A stretch of 64,000 nucleotides of DNA from Aurantiochytrium sp. KH105 (GCA_003116975.1 BGKB01000069.1:248001-312000), one strand, 5' to 3'; positions 9,002 through 17,979 are shown, numbered from the stretch's first letter. A program made the numbers and translations. The notes: generated from the sequence alone by a model not told the origin.

Positions 9002-11407
9002 TCAAATGTCGGGGGACGAGGCAAAGTCTGCGTCTGGTTCCCTCTCGTCCTCCTCGTCGCTGCTTCCGGCATCGTAGAGGGCCATGCGGAGACTTTGCGC
9101 GGCTCGAGCGCTTCGAGGTGGCGTTTTCCTGCGCGCAGAGGCGGCGCGCGCTTTCTTGGGAGGCGTCTCCGCCATGACATCGTCAATGCTAGTGATGGGG
9201 CGTTTGCTTCGTCCTGCGCCGGAGGAGCCTTTGGTCTTTTTCTCGGTTTTTGAGGCCGTCTTTTGCGAGGCCGCTCGTGGACTGGACCTCGTGGGGGTGC
9301 GTTTCTTTGTCTCCTCTGTCACCGTCGTGGGCAACGCGGACTTTGACGTAATCCCAGTTCGCGAGACCGTCGCTGTTGGTGAGGCCGTCTTTTGCGAGGC
9401 TGCTCGTGGACTGGATCTCGTGGGGGTGCGTTTCTTCGTCTCCTCGATCACAGTCGTGGGCAATGCGGATTTTGACTCACTGTCAACTCGCGAGGCCGGG
9501 GTTGTTGGCGCGGCCGCCCGCGAGTTGGACCTTGTGGGCGTAGTCCGCTCTGGCAACACGGCCGGTTTGGTGACTGACTTTTTCGCGCTTGCCGCCGGTG
9601 TTTTCGGGCTCCTTTTGGCTTTGGCCTTTGTAGCGCTAGCTTTCGTCGTCTTTGGAGTTTTCGCAGCGGTAGCCCTCGACCTCTTCGAAGGCGTCTTGGC
9701 CTCGGCCGACTCGGAAGGAGACGTTGGCTTTGTGTCAGAGGAATTGTTTGCCGCAGCGGCAGCCGTCAAGTCAAAGACGCCAGCTTGTAAACTGTCAAAC
9801 ACCCAGCGCTCCCTGACGACAAGCTGTTGCGATCCTGAGGCTGACTCTTCCTCGAGAGACTTGAGCGCATTGGCGCCGCAAACGCGAACGCTGGCCTTGG
9901 AGGCGTCCTTGACGAGAGTGGCGCCACTTGAGCGCAACAAGTGCGAAATAACGGGTGTTGGGGGCTCTTGAGCGCCATCTACGTAAATGTTGACGCCATT
10001 CAGAAGAGTGGCGCCATTCTCGGCATCTTGGTGCAAAAGCCTGGTTGTCTTACAGCCTGGAAAGCGACCCGAGGCCTCGTGATCTGCTTCCGGAACCCAG
10101 ACGCCAGCCTCGATCGAAGCATAGACCCAGCTTGCTTCTAGAACCCAGGCGCCTCGCGCAATCCCGTTCGCGACCTTGACGGTGCGCAAAGGTGATCGTA
10201 GCGTCGGCACGACGATATGGGTGGCTGCGTCAGCAAAGGTATCAGAGTCCTTGACCATGCGGGCGCCAGGTACGTGAGCAATTGCCTTGACCACGACGTC
10301 ACGTTCATCCGGCTGAAGTCCGGATGCAGCAATGACGATTGTAGCTTGCGTGTCACCCTTGCTCTTGTCATCGTCATCGACTTTGCTTTCCTGACGCGGG
10401 GTCGCTGTCGTCTTGCGGGCGCTCTTCGCTGCAGGCGTGTTCTTTTTCTTTTGGGTGGCGGGCGTTGCTGGTGATTTGCTCGGTGTTTTCGACTTGTTGG
10501 TAGCGCGAGTCGCTGTTGAGGGCGTCTTTGCTGTCGTTCGAGTCGGCGTTGGCGCGGGAGGTGATGGTGTCGCGGACGGAGAACTCGATGTGGAGCTGGC
10601 GGTCTCGGCAGGAACGGTCGGTGTAAGCGCTTTGCCCCTCGACGCGCGACGACGCGAGGTCTTTGCCGGGGTGAGGTGAGCGGTCGGTCGTTTTCCTGCC
10701 AGAATCCAGGACAGGAGAACCTGGACTCCAACGCACTGAATTCTCTCCGCCGCAGACGCGGCTGCAGCCTTTGCTGCCTCGTCGGCGCCTTTGCCAGCTT
10801 CTTTGCGCGAGCAAGGTTCAACAATAAGAACGTCGACATTTTCCTGGTCATCAGCAACATAAGATCCGTCCGCACGCTCGACGAGCTGCTGCACGAGTTG
10901 GCGGTCCTTGCTTGGCAAATTTCCACTCACCCCAACACGTAAGCCTCGAAGCGCATCTCCGCGGCTGACACGCTCGCGAACTTGGCGATCAAATATAGAA
11001 GCGCTCTCGATCACTGACACGGCTGAGGCTGTTTCGGTCTTGGCTTTGTCTTGCACGTCCTTGCTGTCCTCGTCGTTGTCGTCTGATGAGATAGTTGATG
11101 GAATGAGCCAGTTCCCAGCCTCGACAGATTTCATTGCCCAATCTAAAGACACCACGGGCACATTGCGTAAGAGTGCCAGCACGATGGCAGGTCGTGTTCC
11201 TGCGTCTTCGCCCTCGCCGGTGGAGGCACTCTGCACGACCAAGACGTCGCACGGGTCACCAGCGGCGAAAAAGGTCCTGTCTTCTCCAGGAACGAGCGTC
11301 GCTTTCACCGGAACGGTTGGCGCCACGGTCTCAAGCGTCTCGCGCACATCTTGCGAGCACGCAATCACCACGTTCCTCGCGCCGCTTCGTCGCGCGCGCC
11401 GTGCCAT
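9002..11407 (-). CDS. Multi-BRCT nuclear protein with C-terminal MDC1/PTIP-like tandem BRCT pair
   Basis: An 801-residue protein. The frame opens at a TTG (11518), but the first ATG is at 11407. Four BRCT-like units are visible by their Trp-containing last helix: SLDWAMKSVEAGNWL, LLSWILAGKRP, EASWVYASIEAGVW and RERWVFDSLQAGVF. They lie roughly at residues 12-103, 150-245, 353-445 and 450-545. The last two are adjacent. The third carries an RTVK motif (near 10180) and the fourth opens with LLNGVNIYV, both resembling the phosphopeptide-binding tandem BRCTs of MDC1, PTIP and Rtt107. The linkers and C-terminal third are Ser/Thr/Pro/Lys-rich with many TP and SP sites. They include a 43-residue tandem repeat (KKRTPTRSSPRAAS). 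A role as a DNA-damage scaffold is inferred; orthology to a named protein is not established. Confidence 0.82.
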   Translation of the reverse strand: MARRARRSGARNVVIACSQDVRETLETVAPTVPVKATLVPGEDRTFFAAGDPCDVLVVQSASTGEGEDAGTRPAIVLALLRNVPVVSLDWAMKSVEAGNWLIPSTISSDDNDEDSKDVQDKAKTETASAVSVIESASIFDRQVRERVSRGDALRGLRVGVSGNLPSKDRQLVQQLVERADGSYVADDQENVDVLIVEPCSRKEAGKGADEAAKAAAASAAERIQCVGVQVLLSWILAGKRPTAHLTPAKTSRRRASRGKALTPTVPAETASSTSSSPSATPSPPAPTPTRTTAKTPSTATRATNKSKTPSKSPATPATQKKKNTPAAKSARKTTATPRQESKVDDDDKSKGDTQATIVIAASGLQPDERDVVVKAIAHVPGARMVKDSDTFADAATHIVVPTLRSPLRTVKVANGIARGAWVLEASWVYASIEAGVWVPEADHEASGRFPGCKTTRLLHQDAENGATLLNGVNIYVDGAQEPPTPVISHLLRSSGATLVKDASKASVRVCGANALKSLEEESASGSQQLVVRERWVFDSLQAGVFDLTAAAAANNSSDTKPTSPSESAEAKTPSKRSRATAAKTPKTTKASATKAKAKRSPKTPAASAKKSVTKPAVLPERTTPTRSNSRAAAPTTPASRVDSESKSALPTTVIEETKKRTPTRSSPRAASQKTASPTATVSRTGITSKSALPTTVTEETKKRTPTRSSPRAASQKTASKTEKKTKGSSGAGRSKRPITSIDDVMAETPPKKARAASARRKTPPRSARAAQSLRMALYDAGSSDEEDEREPDADFASSPDI
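9252..9509. repeat. 129-bp tandem repeat within the BRCT gene
   Basis: Two near-identical 129-bp units (9252-9380 and 9381-9509) followed by a degenerate partial third. The unit is 43 codons, so copy-number change keeps the reading frame. It encodes the Thr/Pro/Ser/Arg-rich linker near the C-terminus. Confidence 0.85.
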
Positions 11408-11854
11408 CCTCGCGTTGCTGTTCCTCCCAGATCCTCGATGCTCGCCTCTTGCGTCCAGTGTCGTCCACTGCGCGTTCGCGAGGTGCGGTCGCGTACGCCT
11501 CGCCTCCTCTTGCCGCAAGTCGCGCCGCCTCGAGCGTCCCTCTCCGCACGCGCAAGCAGCCCTTCCTTGCTCGTGTCTTGCGCGCCCGCGCGCTGGTTTG
11601 ACGGTGACTTAGTTGCGCTTCTGTCGACGATGGAAAAAACCTAACGGCGAGGCACGCTCGGGCACGCCGTAGACAAGGAGAGAGAGAGAGGGGGAGAGAG
11701 TGCAGACCGCAATCCGGTTCTCTCCAGAACGCAACCCACCCTCCGTGGGGCACGAAGTCTCTGCTCGGGGGGAAAAGAACGGGTAGCTGCCTGCAGGAGT
11801 AGCATACAAGGAGCTCTAGGAAAGGGGCAATCAGCTTGGTGTCATTAGCCAGGC

Positions 11855-11900
<46 letters not shown>

Positions 11901-11960
11901 AGTAGCTCGTTTCACTGTTTGTTTTTACTACTACTCTGATGATGATAAAAAGCTCGCACG
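11408..11960. other. Intergenic with a tetranucleotide array
   Basis: 5' region of the BRCT gene and 3' region of the EPSPS gene. It contains a GA-rich stretch near 11675-11700 and the (GCCA)11 array. No gene is supported. Confidence 0.5.
11857..11900. repeat. (GCCA)11 microsatellite
   Basis: Eleven perfect tetramers, about 60 bp beyond the EPSPS stop codon. Confidence 0.95.
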
Positions 11961-13316
11961 TTAGGCATCGGTTTTTGCGCGCTTGGGATCCGGAACGTCG
12001 GCGCAAGCAGTGTCAGGGTCAACCTCGGCGCAAAGAGCGTCGAGGTCCTTGAAGAATTCCGGGTACGTCTTGGCCGTGCACTCGGAATCAGTAATTGTAA
12101 TGCCGGGCACAGCCTTGCCGAGAATGCCAAAGCTCATGGCCATGCGGTGATCGCCATAGCACTCGATGGAGCAAGGCTGCACAGGCTTGCCCGGCTTGAT
12201 CTCAAGCCAGTCGTCACCGTTCTCCACGTCCTGACCCAGTCGCTTGAGCTCGTTCACAGTGGCCTCAAGACGGTCCGTCTCTTTGATGCGAATGTTGGCC
12301 ACATTAGTGATCTTCACCGGACCCTTGCACAGCGGCGCGATGGCGGCCAGCGACATGACCGTGTCGGAGATGTGGTGCATGTCAATCTCGATGCCCTCCA
12401 GCTCGCCCCGAGGCGGGCCTTGCAGCGTCGTGCCCTCGGCGCTCGTCGAGACGGTGCAACCCATTTTCTCCAGCACATGCACAAAACCAAAGTCTCCCTG
12501 GATTGACTTCTCGTTAATGGCCGGGACCTCGATCTTCGAACCCGTGGCTGCAGCGAGAGCGAACGGGTAGCTGGCAGTCGACGCGTCTGGCTCAATGACA
12601 TAGACCTTGATGGCGTCGCTGCTTGCCACGGGCTCGCGGACCTGAACGGTGAAGGAATTCTTGTCTTCGTGGTGCACGATCTTGCCTCCAAAGTCTTCGA
12701 CCATTTGCATGGTCATCTTGACGTACGGAAGCGACACGAGCGTGCCCTCGACCTGGATCTCGATGGGACCCTTGGCGCAGCCGCCCATGAGCATGAGCGC
12801 GCTAAAGTATTGGCTGCTTTTGCTGCCATCCATGGTGACTTTGCCACCGGCCAGAGACCCGTTCCCCTTGATAGTGAGCGGTGGGCAGCCCGTGGGGCAG
12901 TCGACCTCGACACCCAATTGGCGCAGCGCGTCGACCAGATCACCCAGGGGCCGCACCGCCATGTACTCGTCTCCGACAAAGGTGACAGGCCCAGGCAGAA
13001 GTGCTGCGAGACCCGTGAGGAAGCGTACGCTTGTGCCAGAGTTGCCAATAAAAATATCTTCCTTGGGCGCCTTGAGCTTGTCCACGCCGCCCTTCACCTT
13101 GAGCGTGGTGCCGTCCACTTCGATCTCAATGCCCATGGCCACGAGCGCGTTGCGCATGTGCTTGGTGTCATCCGAGTGCAGACATCCGCGGAGCTCCGTC
13201 TCGCCGTCGTGCAAGGCGGCGAGGATGAGCGCGCGGTTTGTGATGCTCTTCGACCCGGGCACACGCCAGCTCGTCTCGAGCGGCTTGGGCAGTGGCTCCA
13301 TGAGCACAGGCTTCAT
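11961..13316 (-). CDS. EPSPS: 5-enolpyruvylshikimate-3-phosphate synthase, stand-alone
   Basis: A 451-residue enzyme joining PEP to shikimate-3-phosphate, the sixth step of the shikimate pathway. The upstream poly-Ala frame reaches 13436 only through a GTG. The first ATG is at 13316 (MKPVLMEPL, in a good AAAATGA context) and places the family's N-terminal motif correctly. Visible motifs are PGSKSITNR with K23, GNSGTSVRFLTG at 91-102, EPDASTASY near 242, the DMHHISD loop with catalytic-type D318, RIKETDRL with E346, and GDHRMAMSF with R391. The PEP/glyphosate loop keeps its Gly but has Phe where class I enzymes have Pro. RFLT and DASxAxYP resemble the EPSPS domain of fungal AROM more than plant or E. 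coli enzymes. No transit peptide is seen with this start, but an upstream exon is possible. Confidence 0.93.
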   Translation of the reverse strand: MKPVLMEPLPKPLETSWRVPGSKSITNRALILAALHDGETELRGCLHSDDTKHMRNALVAMGIEIEVDGTTLKVKGGVDKLKAPKEDIFIGNSGTSVRFLTGLAALLPGPVTFVGDEYMAVRPLGDLVDALRQLGVEVDCPTGCPPLTIKGNGSLAGGKVTMDGSKSSQYFSALMLMGGCAKGPIEIQVEGTLVSLPYVKMTMQMVEDFGGKIVHHEDKNSFTVQVREPVASSDAIKVYVIEPDASTASYPFALAAATGSKIEVPAINEKSIQGDFGFVHVLEKMGCTVSTSAEGTTLQGPPRGELEGIEIDMHHISDTVMSLAAIAPLCKGPVKITNVANIRIKETDRLEATVNELKRLGQDVENGDDWLEIKPGKPVQPCSIECYGDHRMAMSFGILGKAVPGITITDSECTAKTYPEFFKDLDALCAEVDPDTACADVPDPKRAKTDA

Positions 13317-13379
13317 TTTCAGTCTGCTGCTTCTTGCTGTTGCTGCAGTTGATGCCGGCCGTCGCCAGGAGCCTCGTCG

Positions 13380-13380
<1 letters not shown>

Positions 13381-13409
<29 letters not shown>
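13381..13409. repeat. (GCT)9-10 trinucleotide repeat
   Basis: CTG/CAG-class triplet run in the leader of the EPSPS gene. It would read as poly-Ala if that leader were translated. Confidence 0.9.
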
Positions 13410-13410
<1 letters not shown>

Positions 13411-13695
13411 GCCGCCGCTGCTGCTCTCGCTGCCACCGTCGTCGCCGCCGTCGCCGCTGCTGTTGCTCTCGCTGCCGACGTCTCCGCTCTGCTCGCTCCA
13501 AGCTCTGCTCCGGCCTGTCTAGTATACTAGGCCCTTCCCTACCCAGCTTGCTTGTCTCGGTCGCTGAGTCGTGCGTGGTGGCGGCGGCGGTGGTGGTGGA
13601 GACAGATCGTCGTCGTCGTCGTCCTTGTCGTCGGCGTCGCTGTAGTAGTGTGCCACTGCCCCCTCCCTTGTGCGTCCCCAGCCACAGTCAGTCAG

Positions 13696-13698
<3 letters not shown>

Positions 13699-13734
<36 letters not shown>
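13699..13734. repeat. (CAG)12 trinucleotide repeat
   Basis: Twelve perfect CAG triplets outside any supported coding sequence, ~380 bp upstream of the EPSPS ATG. Confidence 0.95.
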
Positions 13735-13737
<3 letters not shown>

Positions 13738-14329
13738 AAGAGGCAGGTCTCGCGGCGCGGACGTAGATGCGCATGCTCCACTTCACTTCACCTGTGGCTG
13801 ATGTCGGTGCTGGTGCTTGCGCTGATGCTTTTTTTTTGGGTGCTGCCACCGCGATCTTCCTCTTTGTGGCCGTCATCAAAGGGCCGGCCGCGCGGACGAC
13901 GAGCACCTTGGATAATCGCCGTTCGCCGCACACTGCACGAGCACACAATTTGAAGGGCGGCGGCAAGGCAGCCCGCCTCAGACACACTGCACACAAAGCA
14001 GAAGATTGTTTGTTGTTCTTTTTAGACAAGGATGGTGGTGGTGAAAGGGCTCTGCGACGCCGGTGCCGAGCGCGTGCCGCACCGCGGCAAGAGCAAAGGC
14101 AAAGGCAAAAGCAGAGGCAAAGAGGCAAAGGCAGAAACAGAAGCATTATAAATACAGACGACGATGATGCTCTTCGCCCTCCCCGTGACCCACCCAACCC
14201 GACCAAATTTCTTTTCTTTTCTTTTCTTTTCCTTTTCTTTCTTTCTTTTCCCTTTCCTTTCCTTTTCTCTCCCAGACCATGAGCCGCTTGCTGCTTGCAA
14301 CAGCCGGGCAGCAAAAAAAGAGAGCTCAC

Positions 14330-15481
14330 TCACACAACCTGGACGCCGGGTCCCATGCCGGCTGTTGCGGGACTATCGACCTCCTCCGTGAGACCATCCC
14401 AGGTCCCATCCGCACGAGGCCAGTGCACGCCGTCTCCGACAGGGCCGTCGCCGTAAAGAGGAAGAAACCAGTAGAGCGGCTTGGCGCCAAAGACTTGGCG
14501 AAAGTTTTCGCCGCGCGATAGACGATAAGGACGCGACGCATAATTGCCCTCGATCGTGGTCTGATTGCGGAATGTGAGCCACATGTGCGCAGAGAAAAAG
14601 ATGGAGAGCGAAAAAGTAAAGACCCCATCAATGATGGCCCCTAGCAAGGTCATCATGGAAAGGCCAAACGAGCCCAGACCGAGCATGTCGAGGATGGCGC
14701 TTTTATCGTCATCTCCTATTCCAGATCCGCCCGGGCTCATTCGTCCATTCTTCTTGTTGAAAGAGGTGGATTTGATGACGCCCGAATGAATTCGAAGGCC
14801 TGGGACACTGTCGTCTCGGATCACAAGGTACAGTGCGAGCGAGGCAAAGAAACAGGTGACAAAGGCGTAGCCCACAAACTGAATGAAGAACTTGCGATTG
14901 AAAAAGCCAACGCAGTTGTTCACCCATGGACAGTAGTGGTCCATGTTGAGCACAAGGCGGCGAGTGACCGAGTCAAAATGCGATCGCGGTGGCTTAAAGT
15001 AGCCGCACCGCCCGCACTTGCGATATGGAGGATGTTCCATTTTGGCCACGCGAGCGTGCCAGCCCAAGGGGACAGTGCCTGGATCTGTCAGAGCTGTCTG
15101 GAAATAGCTCACGAGCGTCAATACAATGAGCACGTGAAAGATGAGCAAAACAATCGAGCCCGTAGCGCTACCGTCCGCGTAAAAATGCATCATGGGCACG
15201 TAAGACAAAAGGACCAGGCCCACGACGAGAAACATCATACAGCTTCCAAGAATCCGTGCTGCTCCGCATGGCGAGCATTGTTGTGGCGGTGCCTTGCTAA
15301 GCGCCACGGAGCCGGGTTGTCCCTCTGTCGGTCTGTCGAGCCCAATCGTCTCAAGAGAGCTTCGTGCTGCGTGTCTTTCCTTGAGCGACGTGCCGCCGGC
15401 GGACTCGTCCAGCTCTACGTCCGTCTCGGCGTCCGTCTTGGCGTCCTGTTGCGCCACGAGCTCGTACACAGCGCGCGCCAT
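14330..15481 (-). CDS. DHHC-family palmitoyltransferase with eroded zinc-binding region
   Basis: A 383-residue four-helix membrane protein. Two helices near residues 80-145 come first, then the DPG motif (TDPGTVP), a cysteine-rich domain and the catalytic tetrapeptide DHYC at 181-184 in the canonical context DHYCPWVNNCVG. Two more helices and a TTxE motif (QTTIEGNY) follow. DHYC, as in yeast Akr1/Pfa4-type enzymes, is active in S-acylation. The odd part is the segment just before it. Family members read HHC-S-x-C-x-R-C-V there, but this protein has H168-F-D-S-V-T-R-R-L-V, so three zinc-ligand Cys are Asp170, Thr173 and Leu176. The earlier CxxC (C156, C159) is kept. It may use modified metal binding or be a weak enzyme. 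The start at 15481 is an ATG. Confidence 0.9.
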   Translation of the reverse strand: MARAVYELVAQQDAKTDAETDVELDESAGGTSLKERHAARSSLETIGLDRPTEGQPGSVALSKAPPQQCSPCGAARILGSCMMFLVVGLVLLSYVPMMHFYADGSATGSIVLLIFHVLIVLTLVSYFQTALTDPGTVPLGWHARVAKMEHPPYRKCGRCGYFKPPRSHFDSVTRRLVLNMDHYCPWVNNCVGFFNRKFFIQFVGYAFVTCFFASLALYLVIRDDSVPGLRIHSGVIKSTSFNKKNGRMSPGGSGIGDDDKSAILDMLGLGSFGLSMMTLLGAIIDGVFTFSLSIFFSAHMWLTFRNQTTIEGNYASRPYRLSRGENFRQVFGAKPLYWFLPLYGDGPVGDGVHWPRADGTWDGLTEEVDSPATAGMGPGVQVV

Positions 15482-15989
15482 GTCTCCCTGGGTGTAGCTC
15501 GCTCACTCGCTCGCTCGCTCGCTAGCTGGACTGGCCTGGGTTTGGGGCTTTGCTCACGCCCCCGCTCGGCGCTGTGCACTTGCAGAAGAGAATACGGCCG
15601 GGCCCGGCACTCCCAGCTCGCCTCTCCTCAGCGTCGTGCCAAGCGACACCGAGATGCGGCACAGTCTTGCACAGGGCTGACTGACGCGCGGACGCGTGCT
15701 GTCGGCGCGCGGCGCAGCGCGGCGACTCTGTTTTGTCTCCCAATGGACTCGGCGGCGTATTTTTGTCCGATTTTTTTTTTCGAGGGGGATTTATTTCTAT
15801 GATGATCGTCTATCAAGCAAGCAAGCAAGAAAGCAAGCAAGCAAGCAAGCCTTGGTGAGAGGCCGGCCTGTTGTACAGTGCGTCAGTCAAAATAAGCTTC
15901 TTCCTTTTTTCTCTTCTTCTTCTTCTTCTTCTTCTTCATCTTCTTCTTCCTTCTTCTTCGTTATTTTGCTTTCGACAACGATCATCAGT
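15482..15989. other. Intergenic with (CAAG)n and (TTC)n
   Basis: 5' region of the DHHC gene and 3' region of the PARP-finger gene. It contains CAAG tetramers (15814-15850) and a TTC-rich stretch (15910-15960). No gene is supported. Confidence 0.5.
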
Positions 15990-17384
15990 TCAAGCAAAGT
16001 CGCCACGCTCATCCATGGCCCGAAGTTCCTCGACTCTCTCGAGCGAGCCGGTGGAAAGAATCTCATCAATTTTCTCTCCCGTACGAGCTCCAACGTTGGT
16101 CAGCTTCTTCTTGGAGTTTGCCTTGCTCACTTCCTTGCCTGAAGTGATCTTAAAGGTCGCGCCGCGAATGGCACTCACGGCAAGCTTGAGCGCCACAACC
16201 TTGCGCTCCCAGTCGGTGCTTTCTTTTGCCTTGGCTTCGAGGACCGCGAGCTCGTCAATAAGGTTGGCGATCTTGGTGTTGTCCTCGCACCGCGCCTTGG
16301 GTCGATTCTCCTCCTCTGCCTTGGCGGCCGCCTTGGCCGCGGCTGCAGTTCCAAACTCGCCAAGCATGTCTTTGAAGGCCACCATGAGGTCGTAATCGCC
16401 ATCGTCGTTTTGACTGGCCATCACGGCCTGGCCTGCGCGCTGCAGTGCCTTGGCCTCGTCGTCTGGGATGGCAAGATCCATTTGCTTGCTCACCTTGACA
16501 AGCTTGATGGCTTTGTCGCGCGGCGTGGCATCCTCGGGGAGACTCTTGAAAGCCGCTTCGACCTTTTTCAGATCCGACTTGCTCAGCGTAGCAGCTGCGG
16601 CTTCGCCCTTGGCGCTGGCACTCTTGTCCTTGTCTTCTTCTTCCGCTTCTTCCGGAGTTAGCCATTTGCCGCGGCCGGCTTCCTCGACCGGAGCGGTGAA
16701 CCGGCAGTTTACGCGTTGGCCCACGGACTCGTCAAAATACCCACTGCACTGCACGGTGTTGTGCTCCGTCAGCTCAAGCTTGCCATGTCCACATCCAGAG
16801 CACGGGAGGAGCCGTCCGTTCTTTTCACCGTCCACGCATCGCGTCACCAGGTCCGACTTGGTTCCCTTGAGCAGCTGCTTGTTCGCGCGCAGATAGTCCT
16901 TGAGTTCCGAGACATTCATCTTTTTGTATTTGGCCACCACATCATCGGATTCTTCCTCGAGGTCAATACCAAACTTTTGCCGCTTCTTGGACTCTTTCTT
17001 TTCCACCTTGACGCCGGATTCTTTCTTCGCCTTTTTCGAAGACTTCTTTCCTTTCTCTTCCTTGACGTCCCCGTCCTCTTTCTTGACGTCCGCCTTGGTG
17101 CGTTTCTTGCCTGTGTTTGACTTGGCGTCCTCGTAGGCTTCTTTGGCTGTTTTGCGCTCCGAAGGGGAAAGATCGTCGAGGCCCTCAACATCGCTTAGCT
17201 CGAAACCCTCGCCTCGTTTCGGGTACATGAGGCAGCCGATGTGCTGATACGCCTTCATGACGCCGAACTTTTCATTCTCGGTCGACTTGATCCATCGCAG
17301 CTCGTCCTTTTGGATCTTCTCTTTGCACTTCTTGCACGCGGCCCGGCCCGACTTGGCCTTTTCCACGCCCCACGTCGCCGGCAT
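15990..17384 (-). CDS. PARP-type zinc finger and PADR1 protein fused to a DNA polymerase beta-like 8-kDa domain
   Basis: A 464-residue protein. Residues 1-60 match a PARP-type zinc finger: VEKAKSGRAACKKCKEKIQK with ligands C17, C20, H48 and C51. After a Lys-rich linker, residues ~145-235 resemble PARP1's PADR1 zinc-ribbon region (ELKDYLRANKQLLKG, then LPCSGC with two further Cys). The C-terminal ~80 residues strongly resemble the N-terminal lyase/HhH domain of DNA polymerase beta: KLAVSAIRG, FKITSGKE, LTNVGARTGEKIDEIL and STGSLERVEELR. The EKID Lys, polymerase beta's Schiff-base Lys72, is present as K438. There is no ADP-ribosyltransferase, BRCT or nucleotidyltransferase domain. A nuclear DNA-break sensor or processor is inferred. 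The start at 17384 is an ATG. Confidence 0.85.
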   Translation of the reverse strand: MPATWGVEKAKSGRAACKKCKEKIQKDELRWIKSTENEKFGVMKAYQHIGCLMYPKRGEGFELSDVEGLDDLSPSERKTAKEAYEDAKSNTGKKRTKADVKKEDGDVKEEKGKKSSKKAKKESGVKVEKKESKKRQKFGIDLEEESDDVVAKYKKMNVSELKDYLRANKQLLKGTKSDLVTRCVDGEKNGRLLPCSGCGHGKLELTEHNTVQCSGYFDESVGQRVNCRFTAPVEEAGRGKWLTPEEAEEEDKDKSASAKGEAAAATLSKSDLKKVEAAFKSLPEDATPRDKAIKLVKVSKQMDLAIPDDEAKALQRAGQAVMASQNDDGDYDLMVAFKDMLGEFGTAAAAKAAAKAEEENRPKARCEDNTKIANLIDELAVLEAKAKESTDWERKVVALKLAVSAIRGATFKITSGKEVSKANSKKKLTNVGARTGEKIDEILSTGSLERVEELRAMDERGDFA

Positions 17385-17935
17385 CGCGAGTGGTCGTTAG
17401 CCTCACGGGCTTGCGCTGACCTGCGCTGTGCTTTCTTTACCCTCGTCGCGTATAGCGCTTGCTGCTCGTGTGCGTGCGAGCGTGCGTGCGTGGTCGCTCG
17501 CTCGCTCACTCGCAAGTGCTTGCTTCGGGCGCCGTGCGTCCTGTCGCGCGCACGCTCCGACGATCCCGATCTGCCTTGAGGTTTACGTCTGCATGGCGTA
17601 TGGCTTTGACCTCTTCTACCCTGGCTACTGCAAAGAGAGAGAGAGAGTGGACTCGACAGAGGAAGAGAGAGCGCAGGGCAGGCAATCTTGCGAGGAACTC
17701 GAGAAGGATGGCCACGTGTCCGTGCCGACCGAAAAGCGGACGAAAGATGGGCTTGGTGAGGTTGTCGGATGGTCGACGTGAACGTAAGCTTGGAAAATTC
17801 GCTTTCTTTGCAAGTTTGCCACGAACAAGCAAGCAACCAAACAAAAGCAAAACAACGCAAGCAACCCAAAGCAAGGAAGCAACCAAGCAACTACGCAAGC
17901 AACTACTACGTACAAGCAAGCAATCATCGAGCACT

Positions 17936-17979
<44 letters not shown>

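Larger units (their letters stand above)
13317..14329. other. 5' region of EPSPS gene with trinucleotide repeats
   Basis: This 1-kb spacer has (GCT)n at 13381-13409, (CAG)12 at 13699-13734 and TTTC/TTCC-rich runs at 14210-14270. A minus-strand ATG at 13876 opens a 62-codon frame that could be a first exon. Otherwise no gene is supported, and the longer frames are repeat-driven. Confidence 0.45.

Noticed and set aside
11961-13436. Poly-Ala N-terminal extension of EPSPS as a transit peptide
   Set aside because: The frame reaches it only through a GTG codon. Without a spliced upstream exon there is no ATG, so the start at 13316 is preferred.
13688-14329. 213-codon minus-strand frame with a poly-Ala end
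   Set aside because: It starts at GTG, is low complexity throughout and carries the CAG repeat as poly-Ala. Only its last 62 codons have an ATG, considered separately as a possible EPSPS exon.
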